Source of the DNA: Blastomyces gilchristii SLH14081
Taxonomy: Eukaryota; Ascomycota; Eurotiomycetes; Onygenales; Ajellomycetaceae
Assembly: GCF_000003855.2 (NCBI RefSeq)
Contig: NW_003101666.1
Span: 1,349,956-1,413,955 of the forward strand
Reading direction: 5' to 3'
Length of the DNA: 64,000 nt
A program made the translations under genes and the position numbers. The notes below the pieces were generated by a model. It had not been told where the DNA came from. It worked only from the letters and a program-made list of their open reading frames with translations, and made no database searches. Positions 24,899 through 37,291 of the stretch are shown one piece after another (position 1 is the first letter of the stretch; every line of letters starts with the position of its first letter).

Positions 24899-25221
24899 TG
24901 TGACAGGCTGCGCCTGATCAATCATATAGACTATTTCATTACACTTCATAGATTGTTTCACTTCACTCTCAAACACATACACTCTGATTCTCAGTCATTC
25001 TCAATCACTGATTCTCAGCTGCTATGAATGTGTACACTCTGATATGCTCTGATTCTCAGTCATTCTCAATCACCGATTCTCAGCTGTTATGATTGTGTAT
25101 AAATATTCACTCTGATTACTGATTCTCACACTTTCTCTTTCTTTCCTTCTTTAATGTTTTTCTCTTTGTTATATAAGATCTATCAATATAATATCAATCT
25201 ATTCAGCGTAGACCTCTTACA
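24899..25221 (+). repeat. Gypsy-2 3' LTR (323 bp)
   Basis: It starts TGTGACAGGCTG after the purine tract AAAAGAGGGGA and ends GACCTCTTACA. Length and ends match the 5' LTR. Confidence 0.95.
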
Positions 25222-26940
25222 GTTTTATATCTAAAAGAATTATACAACTTTTCTTTGATAGAATGAAATAAGACAAGACTGAGATAAGAATAGAAGTACT
25301 GTAAGAATCTTCAATCTCACTCATTTTATTTATAATATACACTGTATATCTACTCAAAAATAGAAATATGAGAATAGTGTGATCTCTGAGTTATGTGAAT
25401 GATATTGATCTAGTCTACAGCTTAAAAACTATCAAAGAGAATTTGAAAGTGATTGAAAAAGCTGTAAAGAAAATCTTTGTTAGAGTAGATATCAATTAAA
25501 TTCAATTTAATATGAATAAAACTGAGTTAATTCATTTCTTTTCTAAATTCAATGAGAAAGAACTATCTCTAACTCTTTTAAATAGAGAGATTAAACCTAG
25601 TGTAAATGTTAAATAATTAGAAGTATAGTTAAACTTCAAGTTGAATTTTAAATATCATATTTAACAAAGAACTGTCAAGGCAGAAAGACTATTAAACAAC
25701 ATAATCAGACTATCAAATACAGAGAGAGGTCTATTCTTTCAGACTATGAGACAGTTATATATAACCTGTATTACTTCAGTAGCAGATTATAAAGTTCAAG
25801 TTTGATGAAATAATCAAGAGAATTTTACTGAACTCTTTCAAAGTCTGTAAAACAGAGCTTTGAGAAGAATTCTGAGAGTATTCAAGTTATCTTCTATTAA
25901 AGCAATGAAAATTGAAGCTTCAATTCTCTCTTCTGCTATTAGAGTTGAAAAGGCCTGTATAAACTATACTCTGAGAGTTATAAAGATGAGCTTAAATTAT
26001 ATAATCAGAGAAAGAGTCTCTTCTTCATTTTCATCAATTAACTCTGAAAATGAACTGAATTGAAATAGATTTCTTGATTGAAATGAAAATAATTCTTCAA
26101 AGAAAATGCCTTCATAACTGTACAGATTATACTCACTGATTAAAAATCAATTTTCTTCTTTAAATATTGAAAAAGTTGATTATGAGAAGATATCTCTCTG
26201 AAGAGAAAAGCTTGAATCTCTTATAGACTTATAAATAAGTGAACTATGTAAGAAGAAAGAATATGAACAGCATTTGAAGAGAATTTCTACAATCAATATA
26301 AAAGACTCTATTCTGATTTATTCAGATGACTTTAAAAATGAGAATTTGAATAGATTAAGTGCAGACATTGCTTATACTGAAGATAATATCAATTTTATCT
26401 CAGATTTCAGAAATTTAGACTGTGAATCTGAAGTCATTGATGCTGAACTATTTATAATAGTGAAAGCTTTCAAACTCATTGAAATAAAATCTCATAAAAG
26501 AGGAAATAGTTTGAAAAAGATATGAATATTCTCTGATAGTCAAGCTGCTTTAAAAAGACTTAGAAATAGTCAGATTTATAATAATCAAATGAATCTTAAA
26601 CTGATCTTAAACTCTGTTTTGAAAATTTAAAAGAGAAGAATATTAAAGCTGATAATTCATCTACACTAAGTTTCTGCTCATATGAATATTCATGATAATG
26701 AATTGACTGATTCAGCTGTAAAAAAGAGTTCAGAATTAAGCAGATCTATTTAAAAAATTATGTTCTGATCTTTTATAAAGAGAAAAATAAAAGAATCTTA
26801 TTTAGACAAGTGAAATGAAAGCTGACAGAAACAAAAGAAGAGTATATATTATTCAAGATTTGAAATAAAATTCAAGTGAAAATCTTGTTCAATTAAATAT
26901 AAAAAGAAAATATTCTTCATCTATAATATAGCTGAAACTA

Positions 26941-27040
26941 NNNNNNNNNNNNNNNNNNNNNNNNNNNNNNNNNNNNNNNNNNNNNNNNNNNNNNNNNNNN
27001 NNNNNNNNNNNNNNNNNNNNNNNNNNNNNNNNNNNNNNNN
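26941..27040. other. Assembly gap of 100 N in LINE copy B
   Basis: Exactly 100 N. The matching part of copy A between the same flanks is about 105 bases, so little sequence may really be missing, although 100 N is also a default gap length. Confidence 0.95.
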
Positions 27041-27534
27041 CCCACTGTGTATTATACAATAGTCTCAGAGTCAGATTGAAAGCGAAGTATAATCTAAATT
27101 AATTAAATATGAGATTTTTATTCTCAACTAAGACAGGAATTAAATACTTAATAAACTTTCTATCAGAAACTCAAGCAGCTATAAGAAAATGACTAAACTC
27201 AGAAATATCTGAATATGAAGAGAAGGAAATTAATCAGATATAGTCTGTTAAAACAGCTATATACTATTTTTTAATAATTTGTTTTATTACAGTCTCTCTT
27301 TACTTTATCTTTTTCTTTCAATTCTTTTCTATCTATCTATTTAATGTGTCTATCTTTAAGACTGTGTTCTCTTTTCTTTTGTTATGATATTATCAAATGG
27401 TTTCAAAGTATCAGAAGATGTTAAAATACTGTAATTTGTAAACAGTTTTTATATTCTGAGCTAAAATTTTCTGATTTTACATATCTGAAATTGATAAATG
27501 TATAATAGTTAACTTTATAGATATAGGAAAAACT

Positions 27535-27555
27535 CTGAGAACTAAAAGTTCTCAG
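27535..27555 (+). other. LINE 3'-terminal hairpin, copy B
   Basis: CTGAGAACT and AGTTCTCAG pair perfectly around a 3-base loop AAA, 44 bases before the (AAT)n tail. Confidence 0.75.
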
Positions 27556-27630
27556 GTAGATGTCATAGTCTCTGACTGCATACATCTATAATTGAAAAAT
27601 AATAATAATAATAATAATAATAAAGAGTAT

Positions 27631-28583
27631 AGACTAATCAAATTTTAAATGCAGATAAATTAAATTATATTTAATAATACTAATTATTCATTTTTCTTTT
27701 AATAAAACAATAGTTGTGTCTTTTCTCTTCTTCTCTCAAATGAAACATGGTCTGTGAAAAGTGAGTATCACATCAGATTATAATAATCAATATAATCTTA
27801 GTATATAGAGCTGTATACACACAGTGCATGCTGAACTGAGAGACTGTATGAGTTGTAAACTGATAACAGCATTTCAGAAGAAACTGTGTAGTATAAGAAA
27901 GCTATAACTCTTAGTTATATATATAGAGAGTGAATTGCTGCAGTAAGTGCATGTTCATTACATGAAAGTAACACTGTTTAATAACACTCAGTTTCTGATA
28001 TTATGAAAATAGAGTCTCTCTGTGAGATCTGTTTTTATCAGAAGTTAAAGAATCTTATATTTTTCAAGATTATCTTCACACATCTTGTTCATGAAATCAA
28101 TGAGAAGAATCATTGATTTCAGTATTCTGTTCTTAATACTATTTAAATAGCAGCAGAGTTCATTCTGATCACACTTTTTAAGTGTATATTTTCTAATTAT
28201 TCATATTTGTACAAATATATACTGATTATATATTAGATAATGTTAAGATAATAACTTATTATAACTGTGTTATTCTCACTGTGAGAAATACACAGTTAAT
28301 GATAAACATTGTAAAAACTCTGAGAAGTGAGTATTTTAAAAGTACTATGACTCTGCAATCTTGATTTTTTTATTTTTATTTTTTATTTTTTTCTTTTTCT
28401 TTTCTTTTCTTTTTTTTCTTTCTCTTTTTTTTCATTTGTTGTGATTTTTTCTTATTTTTGTTTTATTTTTTGTTTTTTGTTTTTTTTTGTATTTTATATT
28501 TTTTTCATAATTAAAATTATATAAATTATGATCTGTGTTTAGAAAAGTAATAATATTTAATAATACTCTCTATTGAATTTTTG
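27631..28583. other. AT-rich DNA without recognisable gene; T-rich tract
   Basis: No coding sequence or known element is recognised. A strongly T-rich tract lies at about 28365-28510. The near lack of CC, GG and CG up to about 28330 suggests it is also mutated repeat DNA. Confidence 0.5.
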
Positions 28584-28748
28584 TGATTCAAAGATTGCTT
28601 CAGCCAGCGTACAATTACAGGCGTACACCGGCTTCTTATATATTGTACACTAAATTAATTAGTGGCCGCTATGACCTCTTTACATTTATAAGCAAGTTTG
28701 AAAGCAGCTGTGTTATTATCTGATGATTATATGTTCTTCTGAACTACA
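28584..28748 (-). repeat. Gypsy-4 3' LTR (165 bp)
   Basis: In plus orientation it runs TGATTCAAAG to CTGAACTACA. It aligns without gaps to the right LTR, with 27 differences, 26 of them transitions. Confidence 0.93.
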
Positions 28749-29277
28749 TTCTCTCTCATCAGATTCAGTCATGCTCATATGATTATAATATTCATTCTAG
28801 CTTCATGTGAATTAGCATATCACTAGTGTTTATAATCATGTAGCCTATCTCTGATTCAGCTAGTATCTCATGTACATTCTCACAAAGAAACTTTCACTAT
28901 ATTACATCACTTATTTACTAACTTTTCTCATTCTTCAATCATCTTCTTTATTATTATCATCATTGAATGCTATCATCTCATTCAAGATTTCTACTTCTTC
29001 TTCTGTTTAACTCTTTTCTATGTGTTCATCTATCACATTGTACATATTTCTGACAATGACTCTCTGTTTCTATAACAAGTGTCATTATAGTGCTCATACT
29101 TAGCAGTTCATTAGCAGTAAGTGTAATATGTTGTGAAATATAATCAGAACTTGTTTATCTTCTAATAATTGTCAGAATGTATTATTATAAGTGACACATC
29201 TTCTTCATCTTTTTATACATTCTCAACTGTTTTTCTTCTCAGTGAGTTTCTGATTGTATTTTCTGACATGATTTTGT

Positions 29278-29736
29278 ATGAATGCAGATACTGATATATT
29301 TATTTTTATTTATATAGAATCTTCATATGTTGACAGATCTGCATCTGTCAATGATAGTGAACTCAGTATTGAATCATTAATCAAGAACTTGAAGAACATG
29401 ATAATGAAGAAATTGTCTGTGTCAGATGTAGCTGAGTCTTCTGTATCTCTCTCTGCTCTCTCTGTTTCTTTCTCTGCTGCTTCTTCTCAATCTTCTACAT
29501 CTATCTCTATGTCTAGTTCTCCTGCTTCTGCTACCTCTATTTCTGTGACCTCTACTCTTACTACTTCTGTCTCCTCTGATTCTACTGTCTCTGCTTTCAT
29601 TATCAGCTCTTCTCATTTCAAGAAGATGTTGTATAGACTTAATAAATCATGTTTCTCAGTATATATGCTTCTGCTCTTCTTATCAACTTCTAGAATAATT
29701 TATTGTATAAAGACTGTGTACAACACAACTATCTGA
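29278..29736 (+). pseudogene. Antisense ORF 1 in Gypsy-4 3' region (152 codons)
   Basis: An uninterrupted frame lies on the strand opposite to Gypsy-4 pol. The N-terminal part is acidic and mixed; residues about 55-115 are mostly Ser, Ala and Thr; the C-terminal 35 residues are basic, then hydrophobic. I do not recognise it. It may be the first part of a longer antisense gene with the two frames downstream. A Ser/Thr tract in pyrimidine-rich DNA could also arise from the mutation bias. Confidence 0.4.
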
Positions 29737-29809
29737 AGCTCAGTCACAGACACTGATTATTATATTTATTTTAAATATTTATAATGAGATAATTGTTCAT
29801 TTATATTAG

Positions 29810-30319
29810 AGAATCATCTCTCTTCTCAACAGTATTGAGATTATAAGTCTTTTTCTTTTTCATCTTTTCTTTCTGACACTGATTTTTCTGTTCTTAGAGA
29901 AAATTGTTATGAGTTTCATTATACATGAAGTTATAATGTTCACAGATACTAAGAACCTTTTTACAACTGTTAAATTCAATATTACAGATATATCTGCTCT
30001 AACTAATATCTTCAGAATAATTGATCTGTATCAGTCTATTCTCTGATATTTATCATCTGACTTTGTGATGCAGGTACAGAATATCTATGTTTTCAGAAAC
30101 AAGAATATAAATATTATACTCTTTTACACCTGCAGATGTGAGACTTATATATCTTATCTAAGATGTTATTGTGAAAATAAGCTGTTTACACACTGTGTTC
30201 TACTTTCTGCATTTCTCTATGTCTCTCTCTCTCTTTCTAAGAAGCCTTGTGCATGTTGTAATTATATGTACAACTCTAAGATCTGTGAGTGTTCATTCAG
30301 TAACTATTCTCATCTCTGA
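29810..30319 (+). pseudogene. Antisense ORF 2 in Gypsy-4 3' region, Cys-rich end
   Basis: This frame is open for 170 codons with a single TGA (30044-30046), where a Trp is plausible. Its end is Cys-rich: CRCETYISYLRCYCEN, then KKPCACCNYMYNSKICECSF (about 30236-30295). Spacing of first, fourth and thirteenth positions (C-x2-C-x8-C) equals that of the cluster in the Gypsy-3 antisense region, and both have Tyr at the sixth position. Function unknown; metal binding is an inference. Confidence 0.42.
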
Positions 30320-30455
30320 TTTTACAATTTTCATACACTAATAATGATTCTTAGTTGCTTCAGCATCAGAGATCATTCTAATCAAAGATGACAATGTCAC
30401 TGAGACTACTCTCTTCTGCTCTTAAGCTTCTTCTATCACTTTCTCTTTCTCTTCT

Positions 30456-30779
30456 GTGAGAAAGGTTGTGTGTATATCAGATTATAAGTATTCAGTCTCA
30501 GATGACTTCTGCTGTTATTCATTCAGTTCTATATCTTCTTCTTCTTTCATTTCTTCTATCTTTATTCTCTCTGCTCTGACTCTTAGTTCTGCAGGTTTCA
30601 CACTCTTCTTCAATTTTTCTATGCATACATGTACACATTTCTATATTGACATTTCAGTCAATCTTGTGATAAATGACATTAATGTCATACACAGAGTGAT
30701 AGAGAAATCAGAGATATGTATAATATTATTACAAGAGCAGTTTGCAGCTCTTGAATTTCTTACAGATCTCAAGTTTTGA
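30456..30779 (+). pseudogene. Antisense ORF 3 in Gypsy-4 3' region (107 codons)
   Basis: A third uninterrupted plus-strand frame follows. It has a Ser/Phe-rich first half and a C-terminal amphipathic stretch with regular Ile and Leu (INVIHRVIEKSE, then LLQEQFAALEFL) that could form a coiled coil. It is in another frame from ORF 2; an intron or a frameshift would be needed to join them. Confidence 0.35.
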
Positions 30780-31349
30780 GATTTTCTTTATTTTTTGACA
30801 TTTTTCAGATGATATAATGTTGAAAATAGATTAAACATGTGATATATAAAAATGAATGAGATATATATGATAATATTTATCTTTTACAGCTGACTCTTAC
30901 AGTTAATAATCAATTCATTATCTCTTTTCTTTTCTTACACTTTTTCTTTGTCTGCTAGTCACTACTCTTACACAATCTCTATATAATACAGTATTCAGTG
31001 ACTAGATTTGACAGTTTTCATCTTTTTATAATTCTGTCTCACATATTATACTGTCTCTCTTCACTCACTCAGATCACTACAGTGAACAGCTCATTGAAAC
31101 TAATCTCATCTAATCTCTGAGCATTCTCAGAGATTGAGATGACTTAATCTCACATATCTGCAGATGTTTCAGATGATTCATTCTCTATTGTCTCTGTAAT
31201 TGAACTGATGTAAACAGTCAAATTCAACTCTGAATTCCTTTTTCTTCTGTGATCTGACTCATGTGCAAGTCTGTCACTTTGAGACTACTCTTTACTGTAT
31301 TGCACCTGCTGTCTGTGATGTATTATCATACAACTAGCTACAGTCTCAT

Positions 31350-34300
31350 CACTTATTAAAGTATGATATTCATCTGATTTCTTCATTTCTTTTCATTCTT
31401 TTCTTATAATCATAAAAAGACTGAAATAAGTGAGATTATCTGATTTATAAGCATCTATGATTTCTCTTACTTTATGAGACTTTTTAATTATAAGTCTCTT
31501 CTTCTTCAACACTGATAAGAGTGCTGTAGATGATCATAATTCACTCAGATCTTGTATCTTTATCTTTATAAAATATGAATCATTTATTAAATTGTGTAAG
31601 ATTCATTCCTCTGATTCTTTCAATGCATATATTCTCAGAGAATGTGATTTGAGTATTTTATAGAGCTCAAATCATCTAGATTGAAACTTCTCAGAGCTCT
31701 TATTGTATATAAGAACTCATATTTCTATCTTGAGACTCAATTTCTTAACTAGTGAGTCTCATATTCTTTTTGATTGAATTGCTCAGTTCAGAAGTAACTT
31801 ATTAGCTTTTGTATATACATGACTAATCTCTTTCAATCTTGATTCTGTATCTGCAACTGTTGCATTCATAACTGCTACTACTGTATCTATAACTGTCATT
31901 CTCTCTCTCATCTGTTCTGAAGCATTCTCTAAGATATGTGAATACAATTCATACAACAGGTAGAATGATGAATACTTGAAGACTGCATACTGTTGAATTC
32001 GCATGATCAATAGTGCCTGTCTGAGATATTCATTTCATAGTCTTGTAGACTTACTCACTAGATATTTCATCAGTATATTGTTTAAGATTTCATTTAAGTG
32101 TTTCATCTTTCTATTTATTTATGAATAATATAATATTGTTCTATAATATCTTGTCTGTAACTTACTCATGAAATGTCTCACTGCTTCTTCTATAAGATTT
32201 GCACTGTTATCAGTTAGAATCTCATACAGCATTTCATAGTTAACATAGATCTTATTATATAGAAACTTCATCATTATCTTCTCTATTGTCTCTGAAACTG
32301 CTTTTACAACTGATCAGTCAGTAGTATAATCAATAGTAGTGATTATTTATCAATTTTCATTTAATATTTGCAGTAATATATCTATGAGATTCATCTCTCA
32401 TTGTTTAAACAGTTGTATTATACACTTCATCTGATATTATACTTTCTCATATTCTAACTCTTTCTTAGCTTCTTTTATAACCTGATAATTCAGGCACTTA
32501 TAAGTGTACATCTGAATGTTCTCAGCCATGCCTGACTAGTATACTCTTGATTTGAGTATACTTATGAGTCTAGAACTTTCTAAGTGACTGAATTCCTTGT
32601 GCATGTGAGTTATCAAGTCACATCTAAATGAATATTCTAGATAGAGAGCTTCTACATATTCTAGATTGTGATAAAGCACAACATCATTTTTCAATTTCTT
32701 TAGCTTGGAGTTCAGAAGCATCTCTTCTACTACTTTCATAAGATGCTTATTATTTAACATCTTATCATTCTTTAAGCAAGAGATCATTGCATTCACTTAT
32801 TCTGATTTCTTATACTCTCTCAGTGTATTTAACATGAACTTCTCTTATATCTGATTCACAGAATTCTCACTCATAAAGTCAGATCTGCAACTGATTGTAT
32901 CAGGCATCACAGTGTTTAATCTCTTTCAGTATTTGATATGAAGATTGTATGCTTAGAACTCTGAGATTCAATATACTAAGTGTTTGAAAGGTTTTATCAT
33001 TGATTATAGATAGACAAGACTTTCATAATCTGTGATTATTATTGTTGTATATCTGTTATTAATATATCTATCTCACAACACCAGCATGTGCTTGATTACT
33101 AGTAATTTCTTTTCATATACTGAGTAATTGAGCTCAGTATCTGATAGTTTTCTATCATTATATATCATCAGATGCAGCTTGCTGTTCTTACTCATCTGTA
33201 GAAGAGCATCTTCAATAACTCATTCAGATATGTCTGTCTTGATATAGAAAGGTTTATTATAATCTGATTAAATAAGTACTGAGAATGTTATTACATGTTC
33301 TCTCAGTGTGAGAAAAGTCTCTTCACATGTAATATTTCAAATGATTGAATGAAACTTCTTCTTTTACAGATTTATATTCATTTCTCTTAAGAGATCTGAG
33401 AGTGATACAGATATTCATATGAAATTCTTAATAAATCTACAGTAATATGAGATCAACTTAAGAAACTATTATATATAATATGCATTTCTCAGCTGCAGTT
33501 AATTTACTATGACATTCAATTTCTTCAGAATGAGATATATACAGTTATCACTCACTACATATTCTATAAACTTCAACTCTTTTATTTCAAACACACACTT
33601 TGTTAATTTAATATAGAGCTTATACTCTGTCAGAGTTATAAGCATCTTATTAAGATGCTTTAGATATTCATTGTATGAGTTTGAAAAGACTAGAATATTA
33701 TTAAGATATATGAGATATGAGATTTCATTCTGTTTATAAAGAATTGTATTCATCATTATTTAAAAGATGATAGATGCATTTATCAGACTGAATAATATTA
33801 TCAGAAATTCAAACTTCTCTCATTGCATATTAAATATGATTTACAGAACTAACAGTTCATCTACACAGATCTATCAGTATTCTGAGAGAAGATTAATCTT
33901 TGATAGATATCAGATGTTTTTAACTGTATTCAACTGTTGTTGAATTCATAGTAATGAATATTCATTCTTGATTATAAGCTTATTAAGTGCTTGATAATTA
34001 ATACACATTTATCACTTCTCATCTGTCTTTTTCACAAATAGAACTGAAAAGTCTTATATACTTGATAAGAATTGTATGAGACTACATTCTAGAAGATCTG
34101 TGATCTGATACTTCTGTTCTTTAAGATGTGTTTATGACAGAGAGTATGCATTCTGATTGACTGATTTTGTGTCCCCTGTGTTAATCTCATGTATGAATTC
34201 TCATTTCAGCAGTAATTTCAGTGAAAGATCTGTTTAAAAGATCTTCTTATACTTCTTCAGAAGCTTCTTCATACACTTATTCTTCTGTATATTCTTTATC

Positions 34301-35198
34301 TTAGTTTTCTTCACTTTCAGATTCTGTATGACATACAGAATGCTTTTAGATGAGATCTTATGAATTATTCTCTTTACTTATTAATGTATAAGCAGATTTA
34401 ATTCTTCTATATCAGAGATGTGAAATGTTCTTCTTATATCAGTTGATAGAATTATATGAACTGTTTTCTTTCTATCAGTCAACTATATATAATATGTATA
34501 TCATTGAATCTGCAGATTGAATCTTTGAAATCAATTAAGTCTGAGAATAAGATTGTATTTCACATTCTGCAGCTCTCACACTCAAATATAGCAAGATCAT
34601 TCTCTGAAGTGCAAGAGAACTCTTACTCTTATAAGTAATATCAAATATCAGTTATCAGATAATCTTATGTATTGAGAATTCTTCACTCAGTGAATCTCTT
34701 TCAGTCTTTGAATTATATAATTACTAATATATTATGTAGAAGCTTCTGTATCTGCTAATACTTTTACAGTCATCTCTCAATTCTTACTCAAGTGTCTCTT
34801 ATACATTAACATTTCAGATCTTAAGATATTGAGATGAGTATCTACTTCATCATTCTTATCTGCATCTTATTCAGAAGCCTGTTTTCTCTTAATATTTACA
34901 GAATTCAGAGAATCATCTAACATAGACATCTCTTTCACTTTGAAGACTTTTCATAGAATATTAGCAAGTGTCTCTGAGCTCACTGATTCTGCTAGTTTTT
35001 TAACTCTCTTGCTTCTCTTGACTGTGCATGCTGAGTGTAATCTTTTATACTATAATTTTAATATTCACAGTTGAAGCAAGCTCAATACTCATGATATCAA
35101 GATTTTCATTTATAGAATTTCTTTTTTAAGAGATTTAATGCTTTAGCAATGACATTCAGATCTAGATTTATTATATCTGAGTATATAACTTGTGTTAT
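31350..35198 (-). pseudogene. Gypsy-4 pol (RT, RNase H, integrase), broken
   Basis: Minus-strand RT is open at 33756-33499, containing YLIYLNNILVFS where YLDDILVFS is expected, so the catalytic Asp pair is lost. The integrase zinc-binding region is open at 32796-32536 (CDLITHMHKEFSHLESSRLISILKSRVY region, H-H type). Integrase C-terminal sequence is open at 32010-31783 and reads YAVFKYSSFYLLYEL. The sequence upstream of RT (35.2-34.2 kb) should hold protease but I could not identify it. Stops are frequent. Confidence 0.75.
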
Positions 35199-35207
35199 AG
35201 AAGTCTG

Positions 35208-35212
<5 letters not shown>
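35199..35212. repeat. Target-site duplication (14 bp), left copy
   Basis: AGAAGTCTGATTAT, repeated exactly at 37372-37385. It brackets the chimeric insertion. Confidence 0.85.
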
Positions 35213-35244
<32 letters not shown>

Positions 35245-36625
35245 TTCAATTATAGATGTATGCAGTCAGAGACTATAACATCTACCTGAGAACTTTTAGT
35301 TCTCAGGGTTTTTCCTATATCTGTAAAGTTAACTATTATACATTCATCAATTTCAGATATGTAAAATCAGAAAATTTCAGCTTAGAATACAAAAACTGTT
35401 TACAAATTGCAGTGTTTTAACATCATCTCATACTTTGAAATCATTTGACAATATCATGACAAAGGAAAAGAGAACACAGTCTTAAAGATAGACACATTAA
35501 ATAGATAGACAGAAAGAAATTGAAAGAAAAAGATAAAATAAAGAAAGACTGTAACAAAATAAATTATTAAAAGATAGTATATAGCTGTTTTAACAGACTA
35601 TATCTGATTGATTTTCTCCTCTTCATATTCAGATAATTCTGAATTTAGTCATTTTCTTATAGCTGCTTGAGTTTCTGATAGAAAGTCTATTAAGTATTTA
35701 ATTCCTGTCTCAGTTGAGAATAAGAATCTCATATTTAATTGATTTAAATTATACTTCTCTTTCAATCTGGCTCTGAGACTATTATATAATGCACAGTGTA
35801 TTATAATATACTCAGAATTCTCATTTATATTACAGAATGAGCATTCTATTGAGTCAAATCTATCATCAAATCTTTGTATATAAGATTTGAAATAGTCATG
35901 TTCTAGTTTCAGCTGTATTATAGATGAGAATATTTTCTTTTTATATTTAATTAAACAAGATTTTCACTTGAGTTTTGTTTCAAATCTTGAATAATGTATA
36001 CTCTTCTTTTATTTCTGTCAGCTTTTATTTCACTTGTCTAAACAAGATTCTTTTATTTTTCTCTTTATAAAAGATCAGAACATAATTTTTTAAATAGATC
36101 TGCTTAATTCTGTACTCTTTTTTACAGCTGAATCAGTCAATTCATTGTCATAAATATTCATATGAGCAGAAACTCAGTGCAGATAAATTATCAGCTTTAA
36201 TATTCTTCTCTTTTGAATTTTCAAAATAGAGTTTAAGATCAGTTCAAGATTCATTTAATCATTATAAATCTATCTATTTCTAAGTCTTTTTAAAATAGCT
36301 TAACTATCAAAGAATATTCATATCTCTTTCAAATAATTTTCTCTTTTATGAGATTTTATTTTAATAAGTTTGAAAGCTTTCACTATTGTAAATAGTTCAG
36401 TATCAAAGACTTTATATTCAGAGTCTAGATTTCAGAAATCTGAGATAAAATTAATATTATCTTCAGTATAAGCAATGTCTGTATCTAATCTATTCAAGTT
36501 CTTATTTTTTGAGTCATCTGAATAAATCAGAATAGAGTCTTTTATATTGATTGTAGAAATTCTCTTCAAATACTGTTCATATTCTTTCTCTTTTGATAGT
36601 TCACTTATTTGTAAGTCTATAAGCT
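35213..36625 (-). pseudogene. LINE copy C: RNase H and C-terminal part of ORF2 plus 3' UTR
   Basis: This is the 3'-most 1.4 kb of the LINE, with the RNase H and C-terminal zinc region readable between stops, the hairpin, and a long (ATT)n run at 35211-35242 in plus orientation. It joins abruptly to unrelated GC-normal sequence at 36625. Confidence 0.85.
35285..35307 (-). other. LINE 3'-terminal hairpin, copy C
   Basis: CCTGAGAACT and AGTTCTCAGG form a perfect 10-bp stem around a 3-base loop. Confidence 0.75.
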
Positions 36626-37291
36626 ACAGGTGCTAGCCACCCGCAGGATGCATCTTAAGCTAATTACATTTAACCCTCTATAATTAACTGACCACCGCGT
36701 CCGTCCTCTCGGGCCAGCCACTAATTTCCAGGGGTGTTAGTTAGTGACTGCCACCGCCCACTTGGTGATGTACACACCAAGCTTCCAGTTGCTGATCTCA
36801 GCCTCATTAGATGCTCATAGGCCTACCAATCAGCTGTCGTGGCCTCGCCCCGTGTTAGGGACTAACCATAGGCTTGATGACTGCAGTCCTCCCTGCCAGT
36901 ATTAGGGGTTGACAGTGAGCTTGCAGGCACTAGCCTATCAGGGTGCCCTGTCTAGGGCCTAGATGCGCGTCTAGGCCTGCTAGTCAGGTGGTTTTCAAAA
37001 TCATTCCCTGTATTTGAGGGGGAGCTAGGCTCCGATGGCAGCCCTAGTTAGGGACTTGCTTAAGTAGTGTATAACCACTACATTAGGCTTGACTCTATAT
37101 TGTTAGAACCTTGACGGGTGCACAGTAGGATAGTGGGACATTGGCATCTCATGCCGGCCCTGGTGGGTGTTTGCAGGATCTCACTTAACTAGTGGCTTGG
37201 CTTGCAGTAGAGAGTTCTACCCCGCACCAAGCCTTACTAATTAGGCTCAGCCCCTATTACATGGGGGCTTTCATGGGTAAGAAGTGGCAGG
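36626..37291 (-). other. GC-normal body of the chimeric insertion
   Basis: Rich in CC, GG and CG, with no stop-free frame of note and no similarity I recognise. It shows none of the mutation seen in the joined LINE tail or surrounding Gypsy-4. It could be a SINE body, a retrotranscribed host transcript or a low-copy element. Confidence 0.5.

Larger units (their letters stand above)
11998..25221 (+). mobile_element. Gypsy-2: chromodomain Ty3/Gypsy element inside LINE copy B
   Basis: Two 323-bp LTRs (11998-12320 and 24899-25221) bound the element, and GTTTT is duplicated on both sides (11993-11997 and 25222-25226). Joining the flanks restores LINE ORF2. Inside are gag (12568-13780), pol with RT, RNase H, integrase and chromodomain, and a polypurine tract at 24883-24894. 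The 13.2-kb length is due to Gypsy-3 nested in its RT gene; without it, Gypsy-2 is about 5.7 kb, normal for the family. Confidence 0.95.
25222..27630 (+). mobile_element. LINE copy B, right part to the (AAT)n tail
   Basis: After the GTTTT duplication the ORF2 reading of copy A (from about 3157) continues through RT, RNase H and the C-terminal domain, interrupted by an assembly gap at 26941-27040. The 3' UTR hairpin and an (AAT)n tail (27599-27623) end the copy. Open islands at 25860-26063 and 26274-26525 are fragments of ORF2 only. Confidence 0.9.

Noticed and set aside
29422..29616. Arg/Ser-rich minus-strand frame
   Set aside because: It is the complement of the Ser-rich antisense ORF; its Arg-rich content is just the reverse of TCT codons.
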